Of a DNA stretch of 64,000 bases, positions 56,892 through 64,000 are shown one piece after another. Position numbers and translations under genes: made by a program. Origin of the DNA: Bordetella holmesii ATCC 51541 (GTDB lineage: Bacteria; Pseudomonadota; Gammaproteobacteria; Burkholderiales; Burkholderiaceae_B). Each line of letters opens with the position of its first letter. Position 1 is the stretch's first letter. The notes below the pieces were generated by a model. The model did not search any database. It was not told where the DNA came from and saw only the letters and a list, made by a program, of their open reading frames with translations. The stretch lies in the NCBI GenBank assembly GCA_000612485.1, contig CP007494.1:2604001-2668000 (forward strand), in the 5' to 3' direction.

Positions 56892-57784
56892 CTACTTCAG
56901 GCTTGCTGACGGATAGATGTCACGGTTGAGCTCCAGCCAGGCGAGCGCCGCATGGGAGAGATAACCGCCGCGGCGCCAGATCAAGGCCATTTCCCATACG
57001 GCATCGCGATCATCGAGCTCCACCAGCCGCACGCCGGGTTGCTGGCGCTGCTCGGCCACCAGGCGAGGCAGAAAGCCGATGCCCAGGCCGGAGGCGACCA
57101 GCGCCACAATGAAATCGATCTGACCACTGCGCGCTGCCGTGGTCGGGGTATAGCCGACGCGTTCGCAAGCCGAGATCAGCACGTGGTTGAGAGCAAACCC
57201 GCTTTCGAACATCAGAAAGGGGGTCTCGCGCAATTCGGCCAACCGCAAGCGGCGCGATCGCGCCATCGGATGGTCCGGCGGCATGAGGACCATGAGGGGC
57301 TCGCGCGCGACGGGCTGCTACTCGAATGCGTCCGGCACAGGCGTGAGCGTTGCACCCAATTCGATATCGCCGCTTAGCACCATGTCTTCCAGACGCCTGC
57401 TGCCGTGCTCGGCCAGGCTGATTTCGATGCCCGGATACCGGCTGCGAAACCGCGCGAACAGCGGCGCAAACAGCACACTGCTGCCCAGGGTGGGCAGACC
57501 CAGGCGCAAGATGCCCCGCTTCAGGCCGCGGAGTTCCTCGAGCTCGGCGACCAGGTCGTCGCGCTGCGCCAGCATTGCCTGAGGCCGCCGAAACACCACA
57601 TCCCCGGCCTGGGTCAGGCGGGAGGATGGCGTTGGCGGTCCAGCAAGGGCATGCCGATCTCTTCTTCCAGTTGCCGCACGGCTTTGCTGACGGTCGGTTG
57701 CGTAGCGTGGATGGTACGTGCGGCTTGAGAAAAGCCGCCTTGTCGCACGACTTCACAAAACGCCCGCAGGGCACGCAAGTCCAT
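56892..57784 (-). pseudogene. LysR-family regulator with frameshift and stop codon
   Basis: From ATG 57784 the protein reads MDLRALRAFCEVVRQGGFSQAAR and TQPTVSKAVRQLEEEIGMPLLDR, the LysR helix-turn-helix. One base is missing near 57620; adding it joins the frame LTQAGDVVFRRPQAMLAQRDDL. Later TAG at 57318-57320 interrupts PDAFE*QPVAREP, where CAG would be read. The co-inducer domain continues to 56892 (GLGIGFLPRLVAEQ). Repaired length is 297 residues. It is divergent from the CidA-CidB gene, the arrangement of CidR-type regulators, but could instead serve the GntP gene. Confidence 0.87.
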
Positions 57785-57787
57785 GGA

Positions 57788-57827
57788 TATTCCAATTTTG
57801 AATAGTGCAGATGAAATGAATTCATTT
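57788..57827. promoter_or_regulatory. palindromes in the LysR-CidAB promoter region
   Basis: TATTC-N7-GAATA (57788-57804) is a perfect 5-7-5 repeat of LysR-box form, just upstream of the regulator start. A 14-bp perfect palindrome AAATGAATTCATTT follows at 57814-57827. Both lie between the LysR gene and the CidA-CidB start. Confidence 0.55.
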
Positions 57828-57908
57828 TATCTATGTCATGGAAAGGCGTACAACATCTACAGCGCCCAAGCTTCCGTCGACAGAGAAGTGCGCATTGGGA
57901 GTGTTGTC

Positions 57909-58856
57909 ATGTTTTCTCGTAGTTGGACCCTCGGACGCAGCTATCTGAGGCGCAGCCGATTGATGCAGATCGGGGTGATCGCCAGCTTTGCCTGGGCTGG
58001 GCAGGCGTTGGCGCAATGGGGCAATTTGCCCGTTCCGGGCAGCGTGCTCGGCTTGACCATGGTGTTGCTGCTGCTGGCCAGCGGCGTTATGCGCGTGAAT
58101 CACATCCGCCGGGGCGCGAGCTGGCTTCTGGCCGAAATGCTGCTGTTTTTCGTTCCCGCCGTGCTTGCTGATGTCGTCGCCCTGGTGTTCTGGCCGTTGG
58201 CCACGGTCATGGCTTATGTCTGCGCACGTGCGGTATATCGCCGCCGCGGCTATTGGTGGAGCTCCACCTTGGTCATGGCGCCGGCCTTGCTACTGGCGTT
58301 GGCGCTGTGTCTGCACGCCGGTTATGCCGACTATATGCGTGGCAGCCATTGGCTGATGGCCATGCTCAGTCCAGTCATTGTTTCCTTTGCCTTGCCGCTG
58401 TATCAGGAGCGCGCACTCATTCGCCGTTATTGGCCGATTCTGTTGGTGGGGGTGACGGTGGGTAGCACCATCGCCGGGGTCAGCGCCTGGCTGCTGGCCA
58501 GTTGGCTGGACCTGCCGGCCGAGGTGCGCATGAGTCTGGTGCCGCGCTCTGTCGCCACGCCATTTGCCATGACCCTGTCGTCCAAGCTTGGGGGAGTCCC
58601 TGATCTGACGGCGGTGTTCGTCATTGTCACGGGCGTATTGGGCGCGCTCATGGGACAGACCCTGCACCGTTGGTTGCCCTTGCGCTCATCGCTGGCGCGC
58701 GGAGCGCTCTTTGGCATGGGCGCGCACGGCGCCGGCGCGGCCAAGGCGCGCGAGCTGGCCGCCGAAGAGGGCTCGATTGCCGGGTTGGTGATGGTGCTGG
58801 CGGGCCTGTCCAATGTCTTGATCACTCCCGGTGTGGCCTACCTGCTGGCCAGCTGA
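57909..58856 (+). CDS. CidA/LrgA-CidB/LrgB fusion membrane protein
   Basis: This 315-residue protein starts MFSRSWTLGRSYLRRS at ATG 57909 (GGGAG upstream). Residues 1-86 match CidA/LrgA (NLPVPGSVLGLTMVLLLLASG, RRGASWLLAEMLLFFVPAVLA) but stop where its fourth helix would begin. From about residue 87 (DVVALVFWPLATVMAYVCARAVYRR) it is CidB/LrgB, including ADYMRGSHWLMAMLSPVIVSFALPLY, MTLSSKLGG and ARGALFGMGAHGAGAAKA. The two parts are in frame with no gap, suggesting a deletion that removed the end of CidA and the start of CidB. The normal pair forms holin-like proteins or transports small organic acids such as pyruvate. Confidence 0.8.
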   Translation: MFSRSWTLGRSYLRRSRLMQIGVIASFAWAGQALAQWGNLPVPGSVLGLTMVLLLLASGVMRVNHIRRGASWLLAEMLLFFVPAVLADVVALVFWPLATVMAYVCARAVYRRRGYWWSSTLVMAPALLLALALCLHAGYADYMRGSHWLMAMLSPVIVSFALPLYQERALIRRYWPILLVGVTVGSTIAGVSAWLLASWLDLPAEVRMSLVPRSVATPFAMTLSSKLGGVPDLTAVFVIVTGVLGALMGQTLHRWLPLRSSLARGALFGMGAHGAGAAKARELAAEEGSIAGLVMVLAGLSNVLITPGVAYLLAS

Positions 58857-58921
58857 GCGCTTGCTACCCGAGCGCTCGTGCCGGGTGTACAGTGGCTTTG
58901 ACTACTGCCGGGGAGGGCATC

Positions 58922-59394
58922 ATGAAAATCGCAAACGGGATGCGGGGGCTGGCCATGATCTGGACCATGGCTGGCCCGGCGCAGGCGGCCGGTCCGTTGG
59001 ACGCCGCGCGTGAGATGGTGGCGCGCCAAGACCTCGGCGTGGCCTTGCTGCCCATGGGCATGGCCGCGGCGTTGCGCACGCAAACGTATGCCGGCTTGGT
59101 TCAGCATCTGGGCGCTGATAAAGCCCACATGTTGCTCGAAGAAGAGCTCAAGCGTGCGGCGCCTACCTATCGCGTCCAGTGGGAAGAAACCTCGCCCAGG
59201 CCTATAGCCAGTTCTTCACGGCAGCCGAACTGCACTCGGTAGCCGAAAAAGGCGATGCCGCGCCCGAGGCCGCCAAAATGCAAAGCGCGGCCAATCAGGT
59301 TGGCGCGGCGATGATGCAGCTGTCTGCGCCACTGCTGAGCCAATATGTGGCCGATGCCTTGCTCGGCGCGCAAAAACGCGCCAGTGCGGGTTAG
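58922..59394 (+). pseudogene. exported DUF2059 protein, frameshifted
   Basis: ATG 58922 follows GGGGAGGG. The N-terminus (MKIANGMRGLAMIWTMAGPAQAAGP) is a signal peptide. After YRVQWEE a base is missing in the A run at 59187-59189; adding it gives NLAQAYSQFFTAAELHSVAEKG and the remaining helix-rich DUF2059-like sequence to TAG 59392-59394. Repaired length is 157 residues. The function is unknown. Confidence 0.75.
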
Positions 59395-60152
59395 TCCTTG
59401 ACCAGGCCGCTGTCGACCACGAGATTCTGGCCCGTCACCGCGCGCGACCACGGCGACAAGAAAAACAGAACCGCGTCGGCAAATTCGGCCGGCGTGGTGA
59501 CACGGCGCAAGGGGGTCAGGCTGGCGATCAGCTCGAAGACGGCTTCGGGTGTCGATGAGCTGGCATCGGTGGTTTGCAGCAGTCCGCCTGAGACCATATT
59601 GACCGTAATGCCATCGGGGCCAAGATCCTGCGCGGCGGTGCGGGTCAGCGACAGCAAGGCAGCCTTGGAAGCCGTGTAGTCGTGGTACGGCACGACCGGG
59701 TTCTGTACCAGGTTGGTGCCAATGTTGACGATGCGTCCAAACCCGGCCTGCCGCATGGCGGGCAGCGCGGCCTGCATGGTGTTCAGTGCCCCTTTGACGG
59801 CACCGCTGAGTTGACCCTCAAAGCGGTCCCAGGTGATATCGCCCAGCAGGGGGCGGGCATCGCCATCAAAGCGGAAATCGGCCAGCGCATTGTTGACCAC
59901 CGACAGGACGGGCTGGCCCGTGTGGTCGGCCGCCGCGGCCAGCATCGCGCGTACCTGGGCGGCATCCGTGACGTCAGCCTGCAGCGCGATGGAAAGGGGG
60001 CCGAGTTCTTCAGCCAACGCCTGGGCCTGGCGCTGGCTGCGGCGATAGTTGATGATGACGCGGGCGCCGGCCTGTGCGAGGGCACGCGCGATCGCGGCAC
60101 CCAGACCGCGGCCTGCGCCAGTGACCAGAACGGTTTGTGCGGATAGGTCCAT
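59391..60152 (-). CDS. SDR-family oxidoreductase (FabG-like)
   Basis: This 253-residue protein starts MDLSAQTVLVTGAGRGLGAAIARAL at ATG 60152 with GGAG upstream. The cofactor motif TGAGRGLG, NNALADF and the Tyr-Lys pair in YHDYTASKAALLS are present. The residue 13 before the catalytic Tyr is Thr (VNIGTN) instead of the usual Ser, which may still work because Thr has a hydroxyl. It reduces 3-oxoacyl or other carbonyl groups. Its end overlaps the DUF2059 gene by four bases. Confidence 0.87.
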   Translation of the reverse strand: MDLSAQTVLVTGAGRGLGAAIARALAQAGARVIINYRRSQRQAQALAEELGPLSIALQADVTDAAQVRAMLAAAADHTGQPVLSVVNNALADFRFDGDARPLLGDITWDRFEGQLSGAVKGALNTMQAALPAMRQAGFGRIVNIGTNLVQNPVVPYHDYTASKAALLSLTRTAAQDLGPDGITVNMVSGGLLQTTDASSSTPEAVFELIASLTPLRRVTTPAEFADAVLFFLSPWSRAVTGQNLVVDSGLVKD

Positions 60153-60243
60153 ATGAATCTCCTGTACGCGGGCATTATGCCTGCTGCAGGAGGCCGCCAT
60201 CGCGACAGTGCGCGGCGTGCGCCGGCACCAGGGCGGAAACGAA

Positions 60244-60268
60244 ACTGCCCCGGACACACCGGGGCAGT
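60244..60268 (-). terminator. likely terminator of dps
   Basis: ACTGCCCCGG (60244-60253) and CCGGGGCAGT (60259-60268) form a perfect 10-bp stem with a five-base loop. On the minus strand it is followed by an interrupted T-rich stretch (TTCGTTTC), a weak tail. It begins about 24 bases after the dps stop. Confidence 0.6.
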
Positions 60269-60291
60269 CGGGCAGTCAGACCACCGCTGGC

Positions 60292-60843
60292 TTAATGCCC
60301 GGTGCTGTCGGCCTGGCGGCTGGCTTCGAACAGGAACCAGGTACGCTTTTCCGTCTCGTCGATCCAGTTTTCGAGCAGACTGGAACTGGCGATGTCGTGG
60401 TATTCGTCGGTCACGTCATGCGCTTCGCGCAGGGCCGCAGCCAGCGTCTTGTTGTCATCGCGCAGCTCGGCCAGCATGTCCAGCGGCTGGACGTAATCGG
60501 CATCGTTATCCAGCACGCGTTGCATGCGGGCGATGTGGCCGATGGAGCGCAGCGTGGTGCCACCGATCTTGCGCACGCGTTCTGCCAGCGCGTCGGTCAT
60601 GGCAAACAGTTCGTCGCCTTGCTCGTCGAGCATCAGATGGTAGTCACGGAAGTGCGGGCCGCTGACGTGCCAGTGGAAGTTCTTGGTTTTGAGGTAGAGG
60701 GCGAAGACGTCAGCCAGCAGCTGGTTCAGGGCCGCAGAGATGTCGCGGGTCGCGGCCGCGGCCAGATCAGTCGGGGTGGCTAGGGGGCGCTTGCGGCGTT
60801 GTGCCGCGGCGCTCTTCTGTTTCGGATCCAGTTTCTTGACCAT
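60292..60843 (-). CDS. dps: Dps ferritin-like DNA-protection protein
   Basis: This 183-residue protein starts MVKKLDPKQKSAAAQRRKRPL at ATG 60843, after AAAAGGAG; an earlier ATG at 60900 is open but lies before that site. The basic N-terminal tail suits DNA binding. The Dps ferroxidase block is present: TKNFHWHVSGPHFRDYHLMLDEQGDELF. It stores iron and protects DNA from oxidative damage. Confidence 0.92.
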   Translation of the reverse strand: MVKKLDPKQKSAAAQRRKRPLATPTDLAAAATRDISAALNQLLADVFALYLKTKNFHWHVSGPHFRDYHLMLDEQGDELFAMTDALAERVRKIGGTTLRSIGHIARMQRVLDNDADYVQPLDMLAELRDDNKTLAAALREAHDVTDEYHDIASSSLLENWIDETEKRTWFLFEASRQADSTGH

Positions 60844-61074
60844 AGCAAGCAACTCCTTTTTTGAGGGTATGTCCGAGTCAGTTCCGGCGATGTGAATCAT
60901 GCCGGCTCGCCTCTAGCGTAAACCCCATGGCCTGCTTTGCCAACCCGTGATCGTGCGAGGACATGACATGGCGCAATGCCGCGAGGTTGCATTGCGTGTG
61001 CGGATGGGCGAGGATGGCATACGTTGAACCAACCTCGTGCGGCCAGGCGCCGCCGGCATTCGGGAGTGACAGGT

Positions 61075-61290
61075 ATGGAATGGAAAATCGTGCGTAGCGG
61101 CTGGGTGGGCGACCGCAATTTCGATGTCGAGATGAGCGAAGAAACGGCCGGCTTCGTGCCCCGCGTAAAAGTGTATGGTTTTCCGACGTTGGATGTGGCC
61201 GATGCCCCCTATCCTACCGAGGCGCTAGCGCTCAAGGGCGCGCTGCGTCGCCTGTCGCAGGAATTCGACGAAGAGCCGCGTTTCGAGTAA
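61075..61290 (+). CDS. conserved-looking small protein of unknown function
   Basis: This 71-residue protein starts MEWKIVRSGWVGDRNFDVEM with GGGAG nine bases upstream. It is acidic near the end (QEFDEEPRFE) and has no membrane segment or recognised motif. The 231 bases between it and dps contain an 8-bp inverted repeat CGCAATGC/GCATTGCG (60972-60979 and 60989-60996) but no gene I can support. Confidence 0.6.
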   Translation: MEWKIVRSGWVGDRNFDVEMSEETAGFVPRVKVYGFPTLDVADAPYPTEALALKGALRRLSQEFDEEPRFE

Positions 61291-61424
61291 GACCTTGGGG
61301 GGTTCATGCTTGCCTGAGCCCCCGACCCGTTTTGTGCCGCGCAGTGCAGCAGTCCGTCGCGCCCACGGTGCTGCGGCTGCCTCATGACCGAGGCGAAGCA
61401 CTGGCGTCTGCCAGACGCCGTGTT

Positions 61425-62018
61425 TTAGCCCGGCTTGCGTGAAGCCGGCGGCTGAATGACGGCCTCGGGGCTGTCCACCAGAACGCATTGTTTGCCCGTA
61501 CGCTTGCAGTGGTCACGTACCCGCCAGTAGGCGTCGTGACTGATGCAGCCAGTCTGGCAGATGACCAGATCCGCTGCGTGCAGACTGGCCTCCAGGGCCT
61601 CTTCTTCGCCCTCATGGGTGAGAAACCGCCCGCCGGTGCTTTCCACCAGTTGCCGGGCCAGGCCAGCGGTGTTGCCGTCGCCGCCCACACAAAGCACGGC
61701 CCGGGTGCCTGCACCGTTGCGCTGGCGGGCCAGTGTGCGGACTCTTTCCATGAGTTGTTCGACTTGTCGCGCCAGGGTTTTGCGCCGCGGCAGTTGCGCG
61801 GCCTCGCGCAACGCCTGCTGATCCGCCTCGGCCCAGGCCATGCGCGTGTCGCGCAGAATGACCGCTAGACGGGTCTGGAACAGGGCATTTTCAAGGTGGT
61901 CGATACGTTCGGCCTGGCGGCGCAGGCGCACGGAGCAATCGGCCTGGATGCGGCCGTAGGCTTGCAGCAGGGCAGCGTGCTCGGAGCGAAGCTGCTCAGT
62001 GTCGGATAGCGTGGTCAT
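61425..62018 (-). CDS. DUF2325 protein
   Basis: This 197-residue protein starts MTTLSDTEQLRSEHAALLQAYG at ATG 62018 with GGAGG five bases upstream. The first two-thirds are helical, coiled-coil-like; the C-terminal part (AVLCVGGDGNTAGLARQLVESTGG, EGEEEALEASLHAADLVICQTGCISHDAYWRVRDHCKRTGKQCV) is DUF2325. Function is unknown. The Fur box at 62070-62084 lies 52 bases upstream, suggesting iron control. Confidence 0.83.
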   Translation of the reverse strand: MTTLSDTEQLRSEHAALLQAYGRIQADCSVRLRRQAERIDHLENALFQTRLAVILRDTRMAWAEADQQALREAAQLPRRKTLARQVEQLMERVRTLARQRNGAGTRAVLCVGGDGNTAGLARQLVESTGGRFLTHEGEEEALEASLHAADLVICQTGCISHDAYWRVRDHCKRTGKQCVLVDSPEAVIQPPASRKPG

Positions 62019-62069
62019 GCGGCCTCCTGGAACGAACGCGGCGGAATTCGCGCAGATCAAAAGTATAAT

Positions 62070-62084
62070 TGATAATCATTATTA
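62070..62084. promoter_or_regulatory. Fur box
   Basis: TGATAATCATTATTA matches the 7-1-7 consensus TGATAAT-N-ATTATCA at 13 of the 14 scored positions. It lies between DUF2325 (minus) and the RegB-like gene (plus). Confidence 0.85.
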
Positions 62085-62221
62085 TTTGTTGACCTGAGTT
62101 TATACGTCTGCGCGGCGGACTCTGCCCGAGCATCCCAGGGAGATTCCTCCTACAATTAGGGGTTTGGCTTCGGTCAGGGGCATTTCCTGATCTCATCCCG
62201 CCCTCGCGGTTTTTCTTGCCC

Positions 62222-63255
62222 ATGCCTGGTAGTTCCGCCATTTCTTTCCTGCGCACCTTGTGCAGCCTGCGTTGGTTAGCCATCGGTGGGCAGGCCATTA
62301 CCGTGCTGGTGGCCAGCAGCTTGTTGGGCTTGCCCTTGCCGCTGGAGCCCTTGTGGGCCGGCGTCGGGGCGCTGGCGGCTTTCGTGCTGCCAGGCGGCTG
62401 GGCGTTTGCTGCGGCCTTGGCCAGTCTGGCGGGTTACACCGCTGCGGCCGTATTCGGGCAGCCCCTGGCCAGCAGCCACAATACTTATTTGTTGCTGCTC
62501 TGGGGCCTGGGCGCGAATTTTCTGATTTCGGCAGGTGTGGTGCTGTATTTTTCGACCCGCCTGGCCACCGATATGCGAGCGCAGGAGCGTGAGCTGGCCT
62601 TGTTGCGCGAACGTTTCACCCGCAACGAGGGTATCGTCGCGCTGGCCACCCATGCGGCAGCGATGGCGCATGAGTTGAACACGCCGCTGGCCACCATGAC
62701 GCTGCTGGTCGACGAGGTGCGCGAAGAGCTGCAGGACGACCCGGACCAGCGCGCCGACATCGATACGCTGCGCGAACTACTCGCGTTGTGCCGTGAGCGC
62801 ATTCGCAATCTGGCCGTGCCCACGGAGGTCGATCTGGTGCGCGTAGTGGGGCAGTGGCGTCTTATCCGGCCTACTATCGACCTGCGCCGCACCGGCAGCC
62901 TGCCTGAGTCCTTGCGTGTGGAGCCCTCCATCGCGCACCTTTTGCAGGCGCTGCTGAACAATGCGGCCGATGCGGGCGAGGAGGCGGGCGATCCACGCGT
63001 GGATTTGCACCTGGAGTTTCTCGGCGGTGCGTTGCGCGGCGAGGTGCGTGACCATGGACGCGGCTTCGATCCGGATCACACCGTGCTGCCGGCGCTTTTC
63101 AATAGCGACAAACCGGGGGGCTGGGTGTGGGCCTGGCGCTTTCGCATGCCACGGTGGAACAATTAGGAGGTGAAATGGCCATTTCTGCTGCCGAGGGTGG
63201 CGGTGCCCGCATCAGCTTCCATCTGCCTTTGGGCGGGACGACATCACCACTATGA
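62222..63255 (+). pseudogene. regB: RegB/PrrB-like redox sensor kinase, shortened and frameshifted
   Basis: From ATG 62222 the protein reads MPGSSAISFLRTLCSLRWLAIGG, with about four membrane helices rather than the usual six, and no GGxxNPF quinone motif. The H-box is AMAHELNTPLATMTLLVDE and a Cys lies downstream (LLALCRERIRNL), as in RegB kinases. The N-box LLNNAADAG is present. In the G run 63115-63120 one base is missing; adding it restores PGGLGVGLALSHATVEQ and the final GGGARISFHLPLGG to TGA 63253-63255. Repaired length would be 344, below the family's 420-450. The unrepaired frame ends at 63166. Confidence 0.85.
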
Positions 63256-63809
63256 CGGAATCCAACTCCCCGGTCGGTCTGCTGATCGACGACGACGAAC
63301 TCTATGTAAAGACGTTGCAGCGCAGCCTGGCACGCCGCGGACTGCAAACCCATGTGGCCTGTAACATTGCCGAGGCGCTGCGCGTAGCCGAGGAGGTGCG
63401 GCCGGCGTTCGCTCTGGTCGATCTGCGCCTGGGCGAAGACTCCGGTCTTACCTTGATCCGTCCCTTGCGCGCCCTGCGCGAAGATATGCGCATCCTGTTG
63501 GTGACGGGTTACGCCAGTGTGGCCACGGCCGTCGAGGCGATCAAGCGCGGCGCAGACGACTACTTGCCGAAACCGGCCACCGCCCCCATGATATTGAGAA
63601 CGCTGGGTCTGATGAAGCCGGAAACGGTTACGATTGAAGCGACCATGACCCCGTTGCACCGCCTAGAATGGGAGCACATCCAGCAGGCCTTGCATGAGAC
63701 GGGTGGCAATGTGTCGGCCGCCGCCCGCCTGTTGGGCATGCACCGGCGCTCTCTGCAGCGCAAGCTCATGAAAAAGCCCGGTCCGGAGCGCGATTCCATG
63801 ATCGAGTAG
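63252..63809 (+). CDS. regA: RegA/PrrA/ActR-family response regulator
   Basis: This 185-residue regulator starts MTESNSPVGLLIDDDELYVKTL. The receiver has the acidic DDDE, the phospho-Asp in ALVDLRLGED and Lys in LPKPATAP. The Fis-type DNA-binding domain ends HETGGNVSAAARLLGMHRRSLQRKLMKK, the hallmark of RegA-family regulators. The start overlaps the kinase stop by four bases (63252-63255). It is intact although its kinase is broken. Confidence 0.92.
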   Translation: MTESNSPVGLLIDDDELYVKTLQRSLARRGLQTHVACNIAEALRVAEEVRPAFALVDLRLGEDSGLTLIRPLRALREDMRILLVTGYASVATAVEAIKRGADDYLPKPATAPMILRTLGLMKPETVTIEATMTPLHRLEWEHIQQALHETGGNVSAAARLLGMHRRSLQRKLMKKPGPERDSMIE

Positions 63810-63838
63810 CGGATCCGCACCACGAGGCAAATTTTGGC

Positions 63839-63855
63839 TGCGTCATATTGTCGCA
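63839..63855. promoter_or_regulatory. 17-bp palindrome, site 1
   Basis: TGCGTCATATTGTCGCA is a near-perfect inverted repeat (TGCGxCA-N3-TGxCGCA) 30 bases after regA. It resembles the RegR-type box with a GTCGC end. A copy differing at one base lies 99 bases further on. Confidence 0.6.
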
Positions 63856-63937
63856 GCCCCTGCTGGCGGCGATACCGGCCATCAGACCCTGCTGATAAGC
63901 CTGAAGCCCGCACATTCCAGCCTGACGCCGTTCAGCC

Positions 63938-63954
63938 TGCGTCATTTTGTCGCA
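63938..63954. promoter_or_regulatory. 17-bp palindrome, site 2
   Basis: TGCGTCATTTTGTCGCA differs from site 1 at one central base. The 191 bases from regA to the window end hold these two sites and no gene I can support, so they probably belong to the promoter of a gene beyond the edge. Confidence 0.6.
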
Positions 63955-64000
63955 CCCCCAGTGGGCGCTGCACTGGCTAAAGTCCAAGTCTGTTCTGGTT

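Noticed and set aside
61403..61419. GGCGTCT-N3-AGACGCC hairpin after the DUF2325 gene
   Set aside because: The stem is perfect but no T run follows on the minus strand; on the plus strand a short TGTTTT follows, yet the nearest plus gene ends over 100 bases away, so I do not call a terminator.
63766..63987. 73-codon minus-strand frame with repeated CDxMTQ
   Set aside because: The repeated residues are just the two 17-bp palindromes read on the other strand; there is no ribosome site.
1..64000. CRISPR arrays, rRNA, tRNA or tmRNA genes
   Set aside because: I saw no regularly spaced repeats and no cloverleaf or rRNA-like stretches; nearly all of the sequence is explained by protein genes or IS elements.

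Overview
The window is high-GC proteobacterial chromosome that looks like Bordetella. Most telling are three kinds of insertion sequence: an IS481 copy (1043 bp, 6-bp target duplication), two IS1001 copies (1306 bp each) and one IS3-family element of the IS407 group. IS481 together with IS1001-type elements, plus heavy gene decay, suggests Bordetella holmesii or a close relative. This species call is inference from the IS content and protein style; no database search was run.

Layout. 1-997: C-terminally cut ABC exporter. 1120-4135: two aldo/keto reductases, the first split by the IS407-group element. 4182-6391: iron-type PepSY membrane protein with a small membrane partner, then a frameshifted phosphatase. 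6386-12031: penicillin-binding protein 1A, an S9 peptidase, a lipoprotein and a thioesterase. 12151-14601: dinB with a LexA box, wrecked by IS1001, a stop codon and a deletion. 14613-19637: yqeY, flavohemoglobin hmp with an NsrR-type operator and a frameshifted nsrR, a D-amino-acid dehydrogenase, and a broken carnitine-type BKACE/dehydrogenase pair. 19638-20943: second IS1001, without matching target duplications. 20948-34983: a tightly packed minus-strand fatty-acid oxidation operon (TetR regulator, fadE, thiolase, fadJ-like, fadL, frameshifted fadB-like, second thiolase, DUF4442, chalcone-isomerase-like, fadD), headed by a perfect 9-4-9 operator.

35362-44649: cysE, IS481, a sirtuin, an inositol-monophosphatase-family enzyme, then gabD-gabT for GABA use with a divergent gabR carrying two nonsense codons, and a broken DUF72 gene. 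44669-48500: a LexA box and a frameshifted UvrD-like helicase, CorA, and a nuclease. 48596-54958: a four-gene Yej/Opp-type peptide importer. 54955-59394: an acetyltransferase, broken GntP permease and LysR genes, a fused CidA-CidB membrane protein, and a broken DUF2059 gene. 59391-62018: an SDR reductase, Dps, a small protein and a DUF2325 protein with a strong Fur box. 62222-64000: a RegB/RegA-type two-component system whose sensor is frameshifted and lacks its quinone-motif region, followed by two near-identical 17-bp palindromes.

The main theme is erosion. I count twelve places where adding exactly one base restores a conserved reading frame, mostly in C or G runs, plus four in-frame stops, two IS disruptions, one IS-edge truncation and two apparent in-frame fusions or deletions. 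Regulators are hit often (nsrR, gabR, a LysR gene, regB) while the genes they would control are mostly intact. The uniform direction of the indels means assembly error in homopolymers must be excluded. The stop codons and IS insertions cannot be explained that way. I did not find CRISPR arrays, rRNA or tRNA genes, or an obvious defence system.
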